Assembly: GCA_016295245.1 (NCBI GenBank)
Contig: JAEDLO010000004.1
Location: 1 to 50,900, forward strand
Direction: 5' to 3'
Length of the DNA stretch: 50,900 bases
Source of the DNA: Bacteroidales bacterium
Lineage (GTDB): Bacteria > Bacteroidota > Bacteroidia > Bacteroidales > UBA932
Made by a program: the position numbers and the translations under genes. The notes under the pieces are model-generated. The model ran no database searches, was not told where the DNA came from, and saw nothing but the letters and a program-made list of their open reading frames with translations. This document shows positions 41,403 to 48,803 of the stretch, piece after piece; the first letter of the stretch is position 1, and each line of letters starts with the position of its first letter.

Positions 41403-42707
41403 TTACACAAGTTTGCAAAGCAGGGTCGCCTGGGTGCAGTCAAGCACCTCGACTTCCACGAAATCGCCCGCCTTGTGGTCGCAATCCGGCCAGACACACA
41501 TCTTGTTCTGAGAGTTGCGGCCGCAGAGTTCTTCTTTCTTTTTCTTGGAAGTGCCCTCCACGAGGACGGTGAACCTCTTTCCGATGTCGGCGCGGTTGCT
41601 CTCGAGCGAAAGGCGGTTCTGCAGGGAGATAATCTCCTCGAGCCTTCTGGTCTTCACGTCCAGAGGCACGTCATCGGGGTATTTGCGAGCAGCGAGGGTA
41701 CCCGGGCGCTCGGAGTAGTAGAACATATAGGCCGCATCGAAGCCGACGGCCTCGAAGATGGAGAGCGTATCTGCGTGGTCTTCTTCCGTTTCAGAGCAGA
41801 AGCCGGCAATCACATCGGTGGTAATCGCGCAGTCCGGGATGATTTCGCGGATTTTGGCAACGCGGTCCAGGTACCACTGACGGCTGTATTTGCGCCTCAT
41901 CTTCTCGAGTATCCTGTCTGAGCCCGACTGGACAGGAAGGTGAATGTGGTGAGCGATGTTGGCGTGAGAAGCCATCGTGCTCAGGACATAGTCGCTGATG
42001 TCCTGGGGATTGGAGGTCGAGAAGCGGATGCGCATCTGAGGCACGGCTTCGGCCACGAGGCCCAGCAGCCCGGCGAAATCCACCTCGCCGTCGCGATATG
42101 AGTCCACATTCTGGCCCAGGAGGGTTAGCTCTTTGTAGCCCTTTTGCGCGCAGTCGCAGGCTTCCCTGACGATAGTGCGGTGGTCACGGCTGCGCTCGGC
42201 GCCCCTGGTGTACGGCACCACGCAGTATGAGCACACGTTGTTGCACCCGCGCATTATTGAGATGAAGGCTGAAACTCCGTTGGAATCGAGGCGTACGGGG
42301 GTGATGTCGGCATAGGTTTCCTCGCGCGAGAGCATCACGTCTATCTGCGGATGGCCTTCGAGCGCCGCTTCAAGCATCTGTGGCAGGCGGCGGTAAGCGT
42401 CAGGGCCGGCGACGAGGTCAACCTTGCCCGATTCGAGCAGAGCTTCCTTGAGCCTCTCGGCCATACAGCCGAGGATGCCGACTACAACGCCCGGGCGGGC
42501 CTTGCGCTGGATGTTGAACTGCTCGATTCGCCCCCAGATACGCTGCTCGGCATTGTCCCTGATCGAGCAGGTGTTGGCGAAGATCACGTCCGCAAGGGAG
42601 ATGTCCTCGGTCCTGAGGTAACCCTTTTTCTCCAATATCGAAAAAACAATTTCGCTGTCCGCCACATTCATCTGGCAGCCGTATGTCTCAATATATACCT
42701 TTTTCAT
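41403..42707 (-). CDS. miaB: tRNA methylthiotransferase MiaB
   Basis: A radical-SAM enzyme that adds a methylthio group to i6A37 of tRNAs. The 434-residue protein has the N-terminal UPF0004 cluster cysteines C11, C47 and C81, the radical-SAM motif C155-x3-C159-x2-C162 (GCNNVCSYCVVPYTRG), and a C-terminal TRAM domain. The ATG at 42707 is 8 nt from a TATCTTTG -7 box (42716-42723). Confidence 0.96.
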   Translation of the reverse strand: MKKVYIETYGCQMNVADSEIVFSILEKKGYLRTEDISLADVIFANTCSIRDNAEQRIWGRIEQFNIQRKARPGVVVGILGCMAERLKEALLESGKVDLVAGPDAYRRLPQMLEAALEGHPQIDVMLSREETYADITPVRLDSNGVSAFISIMRGCNNVCSYCVVPYTRGAERSRDHRTIVREACDCAQKGYKELTLLGQNVDSYRDGEVDFAGLLGLVAEAVPQMRIRFSTSNPQDISDYVLSTMASHANIAHHIHLPVQSGSDRILEKMRRKYSRQWYLDRVAKIREIIPDCAITTDVIAGFCSETEEDHADTLSIFEAVGFDAAYMFYYSERPGTLAARKYPDDVPLDVKTRRLEEIISLQNRLSLESNRADIGKRFTVLVEGTSKKKKEELCGRNSQNKMCVWPDCDHKAGDFVEVEVLDCTQATLLCKLV

Positions 42708-42715
42708 CTCGGGGG

Positions 42716-42742
42716 CAAAGATAGAGAAAATTCTTATCTTTG
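42716..42742. promoter_or_regulatory. Back-to-back promoters of miaB and the LEA2-like lipoprotein gene
   Basis: CAAAGATA (42716-42723, read TATCTTTG on the minus strand) and TATCTTTG (42735-42742) form a perfect 8-bp inverted repeat 11 bp apart. The inner sequence also has AGAA-AA-TTCT symmetry. The starts are 8-9 nt beyond each box, so both mRNAs should be nearly leaderless. Each promoter's -33 region lies over or beyond the other's -7 box. Confidence 0.6.
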
Positions 42743-42751
42743 TGATTGGTT

Positions 42752-43222
42752 ATGAAAAAGCTGACAAGAATACTTCTACTGATTTGCGTCCTGACGCTGA
42801 GCGCCTGCAGTGGACACGGAGTCAAGGATATTGCCGTGACATCAATGCGCATCGTGTCGGTGGCGCCGAACGGGACTTCGGGTCTTACGGCTCTTATTGA
42901 ACTCGGGCTCCACAACCCGACCGTAGGTTTCGAGGTGACAAATCTCGAAGCAGTCGTCAAGGTAAGGGGCGACGAGGCCCTGCTCCTGACCGCAGACCAG
43001 CTTATGGTCCAGGCCCGCAGTGACAAAATGTACAATGTACCCGTCAAAGGGCAGATCAAAGATGGATTCAATCCCTTTCAGCTTCTTAAACTTTTCAGCA
43101 ACGACCTGACCACCAAGGAATTGACAATTGACGTCAAGGCCAAGGCAGCGCTCAGGGGCGGAGTTGGCAAGAATATTGAAATAAAGGATCTGGTACTAGA
43201 AGACCTGTTGGAAAGCAAATGA
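42752..43222 (+). CDS. LEA2-like lipoprotein
   Basis: A 156-residue lipoprotein (lipobox TLSAC, C19). The mature part is one beta-sandwich with the LEA type 2 pattern: AVTSMRIVSVAPNG, GLHNPTVGFEVTNLEAVVKVRG, and NVPVKGQI. LEA2/WHy domains bind or buffer membranes and proteins in bacteria; the exact role here is unknown. The start at 42752 is preferred to TTG at 42746. The stop overlaps the next gene as ATGA. Confidence 0.82.
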   Translation: MKKLTRILLLICVLTLSACSGHGVKDIAVTSMRIVSVAPNGTSGLTALIELGLHNPTVGFEVTNLEAVVKVRGDEALLLTADQLMVQARSDKMYNVPVKGQIKDGFNPFQLLKLFSNDLTTKELTIDVKAKAALRGGVGKNIEIKDLVLEDLLESK

Positions 43223-43749
43223 GAAAACTCCTTACCATATTGATTCTATCCCTTTGCTGCACCCTGCTCGGAGCGCAGGAGACCGCTACTGCGGTCAGCG
43301 GCCAGGAGAGCGCCGGCGACGAGATTGCCATCGACAGCACCCTCGTCGGTCTGAACGTTTTCGACCTCGTCCCGGGCGGAGTCAGACAGAGCAAAGCAGT
43401 GGATTCCGCCGTCAGGAGCCGCATCGCGGCCAACCGCACAAAGATGGTCAACGGCTTCCGCATCCGCCTGTATTTCAACAGCGCCAAGAATGCACGCGAA
43501 GAATCCGCAGCCTTGATGAGAAGGTTCAACGCCCTGTATCCGAGGATACCTGTTTACAGGTCGTACTCTACTCCGAACTTCAAGGTAACCGCCGGCAGCT
43601 TCCGCACCCGCGCAGAAGCCGAATACCTTCTCGCAAGGCTCAAGACGGACTTCCCCGATGCATTCATAGTCCGCGAACGCTTCAGATTCCCGTCTATGGG
43701 CACCCCGGACACATCCCCTCTACCTGTTAACCCTGATAATTCGCAATAA
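43219..43749 (+). CDS. Exported SPOR-like domain protein
   Basis: A 176-residue exported protein with a signal peptide (RKLLTILILSLCCTLLGAQ) and a linker of about 55 residues. The C-terminal domain (about 73-150) shows the SPOR pattern GFRIRLYFNSAKNARE, then FKVTAGSFRTRAEAEYLLARL. SPOR domains bind denuded glycan strands at division sites. A Pro/Asp/Ser tail ends it. It lies between the LEA2-like lipoprotein and rpoN with 4-nt overlap and 3-nt gap. Confidence 0.82.
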   Translation: MRKLLTILILSLCCTLLGAQETATAVSGQESAGDEIAIDSTLVGLNVFDLVPGGVRQSKAVDSAVRSRIAANRTKMVNGFRIRLYFNSAKNAREESAALMRRFNALYPRIPVYRSYSTPNFKVTAGSFRTRAEAEYLLARLKTDFPDAFIVRERFRFPSMGTPDTSPLPVNPDNSQ

Positions 43750-43752
43750 GAG

Positions 43753-45156
43753 ATGTTAAAACAGGGACTGGAACTCAAACAGCAGCAGAAGCTCTCACGC
43801 CTTCAGATTCAGACGATCAAGCTCATCGAGCTTCCGATCCAGGACCTGGAGCAGAGGATTCGTACCGAGCTGGAAGAGAATCCCGTCCTTGACGACAGCC
43901 CCGAGCCGAAATCCGACGATGAGGTGAGGGATGTTTCCCTTGACGAGTTGAAGGACGACGACTACATCCCCGCCTACAAGACCAGGGTAAACAACTGGGG
44001 CAAGGACGCCCGTCCCGAGTACAACACCTTCACGGTCAAGGAAAGTTTCACCCAAAGCCTGATCAAGCAGCTGGGCTACCGCAATCTCTCGAAAGAGGAA
44101 TTCGATATTGCCGCCTTCATCATCGGCTCGCTCGACCAGACGGGTTACCTGCGCAGGGACATCGAGTCGCTGGTTGACGATATGGCCTTCAGGGCAGGCA
44201 TCACCACCGACGCAGATCAGGTTCTCAAGATCCTTAAGGTCATTCAGAGCTTCGAGCCCGCAGGAGTCGGTGCCCGCGACCTGCGCGAATGCCTCATAAT
44301 CCAGTTGCGGGCCCGCAAACAGACGCCGAGCGTGCTCAATGCCATTCAGATACTCGAGAACTGCTTTGAGGATTTCACCAACAAGCGCTACCAGAAGATT
44401 TGCTCCCGCCTGGGCATCAGCGAGCAGGAGCTAAAGGAGGCGACAAGAAGCATCCGCAAGCTCAACCCAAGCCCGGGAGGCCAGATAGACGACTCCTACA
44501 ATGATCAGGCACAGCAGGTCGTACCCGACTTCGTCCTCGAAGAGCACGACGGGGAGCTCAGCTTCTCGATGCCGCGTTTCTCAGTGCCGGAGCTCAGGGT
44601 AAACAAGAAATATGCTGATATGATGCTCAGCGCCAAGGGAGGCAGCGACCGCGAGCAGAAGGAGGCCGCCAGCTTCGTTCGTCAGAAGCTCGATTCGGCG
44701 AAGTGGTTCATCGAAGCTCTCAAGCAGCGACAGAACACCCTGACGAAAACTATGCAGGCCATCCTGGATTACCAGCACGACTACTTCCTCGACGGGGACG
44801 AAAGCAATCTCAGGCCTATGGTGCTCAAGGACATAGCCGCTATCACAGGTTTTGACATCTCGACCATCTCCCGCGTGGTGAGCAGCAAGTACATCGAGAC
44901 CCACTTCGGCATCTTCCCTCTCAAGTATTTCTTCTCGGAGGGTATGGAGAACAGCGAGGGCGAGGAGGTTTCCACCAGAGAACTCAAGAAGGCCCTCAAG
45001 GAGTGCGTTGATGCTGAAGACAAGAAAAAGCCGCTCACAGATGAGCAGCTCGTGACCAAGATGAACGAGAGAGGCTACAAGGTTGCCCGCAGGACCATTG
45101 CCAAATATCGCGGTCAGCTCGGAATCCCTCTCGCCCGCTGGAGAAAGGAAATATAA
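43753..45156 (+). CDS. rpoN: RNA polymerase sigma-54 factor
   Basis: A 467-residue sigma-54. Region I starts LKQGLELKQQQKLSRLQIQTIKLIELP with the expected Gln/Leu-rich pattern. The acidic region II is at about 45-75, the core-binding and HTH region in the middle, and the RpoN box ARRTIAKYR is at 445-453. Sigma-54 needs an AAA+ activator; none is in the window. The gene ends 3 bp from the convergent Fur-like gene with no terminator. Confidence 0.96.
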   Translation: MLKQGLELKQQQKLSRLQIQTIKLIELPIQDLEQRIRTELEENPVLDDSPEPKSDDEVRDVSLDELKDDDYIPAYKTRVNNWGKDARPEYNTFTVKESFTQSLIKQLGYRNLSKEEFDIAAFIIGSLDQTGYLRRDIESLVDDMAFRAGITTDADQVLKILKVIQSFEPAGVGARDLRECLIIQLRARKQTPSVLNAIQILENCFEDFTNKRYQKICSRLGISEQELKEATRSIRKLNPSPGGQIDDSYNDQAQQVVPDFVLEEHDGELSFSMPRFSVPELRVNKKYADMMLSAKGGSDREQKEAASFVRQKLDSAKWFIEALKQRQNTLTKTMQAILDYQHDYFLDGDESNLRPMVLKDIAAITGFDISTISRVVSSKYIETHFGIFPLKYFFSEGMENSEGEEVSTRELKKALKECVDAEDKKKPLTDEQLVTKMNERGYKVARRTIAKYRGQLGIPLARWRKEI

Positions 45157-45159
45157 GTC

Positions 45160-45621
45160 TTATTCCGTTTTCGGGCGGAGCTGCCTTGTCGGGCGGACGA
45201 CTATCTGGATATCGACACCCTCCATCCTGTAACCCTTTATCTTCCTGTGCTTGAGATGGTCTTCCACCATCAGCGACAGTTCCGGGTCGATGTAATCCTT
45301 GTATTGCCCCGATTTCGAGTCATATAAGTGGACGTGACGCGTAGGATCGATATCGAAATACATCTTGTTGTCCGGACTCATACGCCTTCCATAGATGTTA
45401 ATTTCGGTCATCTGGACCAGGATGTTGTACACCGAAGCCGTACTTATGGGCTGGCCGCTGTTGGCCGCAATCCACTCACATACCATATCCGCGCTGGCGT
45501 GTCCGAGGGCAATCATAGCCTCGTGGACCGCAAGCCTTTGCGGCGTGGCCTTCAAGCCCTTGTTCCTAAGGAGAAGGACATACTGGTCGATATTTGGTAT
45601 TACGGGGTGTTTGCGTCTCAT
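45160..45621 (-). CDS. Fur-family transcriptional regulator lacking the zinc cysteines
   Basis: A 153-residue winged-helix regulator of the Fur/PerR/Zur family. The DNA-binding half is intact (LLLRNKGLKATPQRLAVHEAM, then ISTASVYNILVQM). The dimerisation half keeps HVHLYDSKSGQYKDY (family HHHLxCxxCG) but both cysteines are replaced, and the C-terminal CxxC pair is absent; the whole protein has one Cys (C48). It cannot bind structural zinc in the usual Cys4 way. What metal or signal it senses is unknown. It lies 76 nt after the serpin gene on the same strand and has a possible -7 box of its own. Confidence 0.87.
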   Translation of the reverse strand: MRRKHPVIPNIDQYVLLLRNKGLKATPQRLAVHEAMIALGHASADMVCEWIAANSGQPISTASVYNILVQMTEINIYGRRMSPDNKMYFDIDPTRHVHLYDSKSGQYKDYIDPELSLMVEDHLKHRKIKGYRMEGVDIQIVVRPTRQLRPKTE

Positions 45622-45640
45622 CGGGGTCAGCGCTATACTG

Positions 45641-45648
45641 CAAAAATA
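45641..45648 (-). promoter_or_regulatory. Possible promoter -7 element of the Fur-like gene
   Basis: TATTTTTG on the minus strand, 19 nt before the ATG at 45621. The gap after the serpin gene (45622-45697) is AT-rich and has no clear terminator hairpin, so read-through from the serpin operon is possible too. Confidence 0.4.
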
Positions 45649-45697
45649 ACAAAAAAATCAAAAACGCGACCCTTTGTCAAACACCCCGACAGAAAGC

Positions 45698-46933
45698 TTA
45701 CTCTCCGCAGAACTTTCCGGCAAAGAGAATGGCGCCGGTTCCCCTCTCCGCAATCAGGTATAGGAAGGGGTGGTCGGCGTGGAAAGTCGCCGACGGGATT
45801 GGGGGCGGAGCCATCTCTCCAAAGCCTGCATCCGTAACTGCAGCCGCCTCCGTACCTTCTTCATCGACCTTGATTACAGCATTCTGGTTGACGAACTGCA
45901 GGAAGAGAGGGTTCTCAGACAGCGCCGAGAAATCCGCCTTTGTGCCGTCGAAGGCAGAAGGCATTCCCATTTCGGAAAGAAGTTTGTCGGCCTCTAGCTT
46001 GTAGCTTATTTCGAATTTCGGCAGCCAGAGATCCACCTCACGGGAATGCAAGCCGCTCCTGAAGGCATCCCAGCCGCTCTCTTTGAGGAAAGCGATGATG
46101 TCAGATGTCCCGTAACCCTGCCTAGGAAGCAGGACTGTCATCGAGAAGGCCGAGTTTCCATAGGCCAGACTGACGGCCTGGAAAACCTCATTCTCGGTAT
46201 AGGTGTGTTCCTCGTTCTGCTTCATCATCGCAAGCCTGTCCTTCCGGCCGGATTCGTAGGTGAAGATTTCTCCCGCCGTAGCCGACTTGTCAAACTTTTC
46301 CGACCATATCCCCTTGAAATACAAGGCATTGAACAGGTAGAGCGAGACGTTCGGCGAGAGTTCATCCAGCACATTGGCAATCATCCCTTTAGTATTGTCG
46401 GAGCACCAGCGGTTGATGGTGTTCAGGGAGTTCCGGCTATCCGAGAAGTCCAGGTTTGCTATCTCCGGACGGTAGTACTTGCCCACTGCCGTCTTGTAGG
46501 AGTACAGGACAGGAAGGGACTTGTCGGCAAACAGGGCGTTGGCGATGCCAAGATCCGTCTTGTTGTCCATCTGCGGCAGCTGGCTGAGCAGCGAATAGCA
46601 AAATTCGTTCACCGCCTCCCTCTCGCCCCGGCCGTAGCCCAGGACAGTGCAGATCTCATCCGCCGTCGCGCCGTTGGCGCCGTTCAGTATCATTCCCAGC
46701 AGGAACTGCATGCTCAGAGGGGAGATGACATAGTTTCTCCCGGTCGAAGAGTCAACGCGATCTATGAATTCAAGGGAGAAAGAGTGTCCCTTCTGGAGGA
46801 TTTCCACCGATTTCGAGCTCAGTTCCAGCGGTTTATATGGATTTGTCTTTGCATCGTCGCCGCCGATCTTCCCGCAGGAAACGCTTGCGGCAAGCAGGCC
46901 AAGGGAGGTCAGCAGAAATGTCAAATGTTTCAT
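45698..46933 (-). CDS. Serpin-family protease inhibitor lipoprotein
   Basis: A 411-residue serpin with an N-terminal lipobox-like site (AASVSC, C20; position -3 is Ser, so lipidation is likely but not certain). Serpin blocks are clear: NYVISPLSMQFLLGMILNGA, FNALYFKGIWSEKFDK, and the C-terminal HADHPFLYLIAERGTGAILFAGKF. The hinge EEGTEAAAVT (358-367) has the small residues needed for loop insertion, predicting a true inhibitor. Aligning hinge spacing with alpha-1-antitrypsin puts P1 at M374 and P1' at A375, which suggests elastase- or chymotrypsin-like targets. It follows the sigma and trans-envelope genes with a 12-nt gap, in the same operon. Confidence 0.92.
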   Translation of the reverse strand: MKHLTFLLTSLGLLAASVSCGKIGGDDAKTNPYKPLELSSKSVEILQKGHSFSLEFIDRVDSSTGRNYVISPLSMQFLLGMILNGANGATADEICTVLGYGRGEREAVNEFCYSLLSQLPQMDNKTDLGIANALFADKSLPVLYSYKTAVGKYYRPEIANLDFSDSRNSLNTINRWCSDNTKGMIANVLDELSPNVSLYLFNALYFKGIWSEKFDKSATAGEIFTYESGRKDRLAMMKQNEEHTYTENEVFQAVSLAYGNSAFSMTVLLPRQGYGTSDIIAFLKESGWDAFRSGLHSREVDLWLPKFEISYKLEADKLLSEMGMPSAFDGTKADFSALSENPLFLQFVNQNAVIKVDEEGTEAAAVTDAGFGEMAPPPIPSATFHADHPFLYLIAERGTGAILFAGKFCGE

Positions 46934-46945
46934 AATCTGATCTTT

Positions 46946-48124
46946 TTATTTACCGATATTGATTCTGACACCGCCGCTCAGAGAGAACATAAACCGGTTC
47001 TTCGAGCGATATGTCTGCAGTACACGGCTCTCAGACGGTATGGTCCAGCTGATTTGCGGTTCTATATAAAGTCCTGTTCTTTTTCCGAGATTCAATTGGA
47101 TTCCTCCGGCGGCGAGAAGGGACAGGCCGAAGCCGTCCTTTTCCATCGCCTCGCCTCCGCGCGTAGCTCTCAGGCAGAAGTCAGCCTGCAGGCCTCCTCC
47201 GGCATAGACATCCAGCCACTTGCCTGAAACGAAAGTCCAGTCAAGGCGGAGGGGAACGCCCAGATAATGGGCCTGCTGGGTCGTTGTTCCCGAAAGTGTG
47301 TAGGTATAGCGTGAAGAATACAGGGAGTATTCCAGTCCGCTTGTAAGGCTCAGGCGGGCAGTGAGCGGCGCTCGTACAGAAAGCCCCAGCCTGAGAGGGA
47401 AATAGTGCACGGGATCCCCTGACACGACATCCACCGGCTGTCCCGGATTGCCGGATTCCATCTCGGGAATCCTGTCTCCCCCCGGACTTCCACCGAGCAG
47501 CGGCACAGCCACGGCGGCAAGCAGGCCGCCTCCGGCAGCAGCGCCAACCACCGGCCATACTTTAATATTTACAGGCTTGACCTGAATCTTTTCGGGGATG
47601 AACGGCGACGACGGGGCTTCTGCGCTTCGGGCAGCGACGCCGGCCTCCTCCCGTTCGGGAGCGTTTTCCGCCTGCCCGGATTCAGCGGCTTGCCAAGCAC
47701 CCGGATCCGAGCGGCTTTCGCTCCGCTCCGGCAGGCTTTCCACCGGAGCAGGAGCGCTTTCCGGCTTTACCGCCGCGGCTGCACAGGCGGAGGGCTTCCG
47801 AACGCGGGCAACAATGGCTTCTTGCGCCATATCCAAAGGCGCATCGGCGGCCTCAATAGTGTCAGTCAAGGCCGCCATAGGAGCGGCAGGCTGCGGAAGA
47901 AGTTGCAAAGCTTCATCCCGGGCGGCCGGACGCTGAAGCAGCAGGACAGCGACGACAAGCGCCGCCACGGCAGGAACCAGAGCCCACAGAAGCGGGCTGC
48001 GCTTAGCTGCGGGGGCCGTCCGGGCGGCATCCAGACGGGAACGGAACTCGGCAGAGACGCTCTCCGGAAGTTCGGATTGCGGCTCTGCCAGTTTATCCCT
48101 GACTATGTCTTCCCACTTTTTCAT
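46946..48124 (-). CDS. Predicted trans-envelope regulator: cytosolic head, membrane helix, linker and beta-barrel
   Basis: A 392-residue protein directly coupled to the sigma gene (TGATG overlap). Residues 1-43 are a charged cytosolic head (MKKWEDIVRDKLAEPQSELP), where an anti-sigma contact would be expected. Residues 45-63 are a membrane helix (LLWALVPAVAALVVAVLLL). Residues about 64-180 are an Ala/Pro/Glu-rich spacer. A second hydrophobic, Gly/Ala-rich stretch is at 189-211. Residues about 238-392 alternate as amphipathic strands (FPLRLGLSV, LTSGLEYSLYSS, WLDVYAGGGL, final RFMFSLSGGVRINIGK) like PorT/OmpA-type barrels. I infer one chain linking inner and outer membranes. If 189-211 is a second helix, the barrel reading fails. 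Confidence 0.72.
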   Translation of the reverse strand: MKKWEDIVRDKLAEPQSELPESVSAEFRSRLDAARTAPAAKRSPLLWALVPAVAALVVAVLLLQRPAARDEALQLLPQPAAPMAALTDTIEAADAPLDMAQEAIVARVRKPSACAAAAVKPESAPAPVESLPERSESRSDPGAWQAAESGQAENAPEREEAGVAARSAEAPSSPFIPEKIQVKPVNIKVWPVVGAAAGGGLLAAVAVPLLGGSPGGDRIPEMESGNPGQPVDVVSGDPVHYFPLRLGLSVRAPLTARLSLTSGLEYSLYSSRYTYTLSGTTTQQAHYLGVPLRLDWTFVSGKWLDVYAGGGLQADFCLRATRGGEAMEKDGFGLSLLAAGGIQLNLGKRTGLYIEPQISWTIPSESRVLQTYRSKNRFMFSLSGGVRINIGK

Positions 48125-48669
48125 CACTTTTGCTCCTTGAGGTATTGTCTTATCTTTTCTTTCAGTTGTTTTCTTGCTTTGGCGAGCGTGCTGGTAGAAG
48201 CTCTCTGGCTGATTCCCAGCATCTTGCCTATTTCTTCGTGCGAATAGCCGTCCAGACAGTAGAGATTGAAAACGGCTCTTCTCAAATCCGGCAGGGCGGC
48301 TATCCACTCCAAGAGTTTTTCCTGCGGGATAGTCTCCATCTCCTCCCCGGGCGGCTCCGGGATGTCATTTGAGACTCCGAAGCCCAGGGGAAGCATCCGC
48401 CAGCGCCGGCGCCTCAAGTGGTTGAGCGCGCCGTTGATGGCAATCCTGCTCATCCAGGCGTACAGGGAGCCTTCCCCGGTGTAGCGGAAAGTGGACATCC
48501 TATCCAGAGCCCGCAGCAGCGTTTCCATCATCAGGTCGGCGGCGTCTTCCTCGTCCCCGAGATAGCGCCGGCAGAGCATATTGAGCCTTGCTGCATATCT
48601 CCTATACAGTTCATCCTCTGCCACTCTGTCCTTGCGCAAGCAGGATTTGGCCAGTTCCTGCTCGTCCAT
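48124..48669 (-). CDS. ECF-type sigma factor
   Basis: A 181-residue sigma factor with region 2 (about 18-88: DELYRRYAARLNMLCRRYLG, EEDAADLMMETLLRAL, YAWMSRIAINGALNHLRR) and region 4 (about 118-175: LPDLRRAVFNLYCLDGYSHEEIGKMLGIS, then AKARKQLKEKI). There is no region 1 or 3, as in ECF sigmas. The ATG at 48669 was chosen because a longer in-frame extension would read through the tRNA-His gene and its terminator. The stop overlaps the next start by one base. The leader (48670-48763) has a weak TATTTTCG box at 48753-48760 and no good ECF-type promoter that I can see. Confidence 0.93.
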   Translation of the reverse strand: MDEQELAKSCLRKDRVAEDELYRRYAARLNMLCRRYLGDEEDAADLMMETLLRALDRMSTFRYTGEGSLYAWMSRIAINGALNHLRRRRWRMLPLGFGVSNDIPEPPGEEMETIPQEKLLEWIAALPDLRRAVFNLYCLDGYSHEEIGKMLGISQRASTSTLAKARKQLKEKIRQYLKEQK

Positions 48670-48763
48670 TTCTCTAGCTCGCACGCGTTTGTGGAATCTT
48701 AGCGATTCTGCCTTATAAACACACTGATTGCCGGAATGCGTCTCCGCCGGAACGAAAATAATG

Positions 48764-48795
48764 AAAAAAAGAGGACAACATTTGATGTTGTCCTC
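48764..48795 (-). terminator. Rho-independent terminator of tRNA-His
   Basis: On the minus strand, GAGGACAACA (48786-48795) and TGTTGTCCTC (48771-48780) form a perfect 10-bp stem with a 5-nt loop, followed by seven T (48764-48770). It begins 9 nt after the tRNA 3' end. Confidence 0.92.
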
Positions 48796-48803
48796 AAACC
48801 AGT

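Noticed and set aside
46046..47227. Plus-strand open frame of 393 codons
   Set aside because: It runs antisense through the serpin and the barrel gene. Composition is Arg/His/Gln-rich shadow sequence with no signal or domain.
46946..48307. Long form of the trans-envelope protein starting at 48307
   Set aside because: The extra 61 residues are read from the sigma-factor gene in another frame. The ATG at 48124 overlaps the sigma stop and gives a sensible N-terminus.
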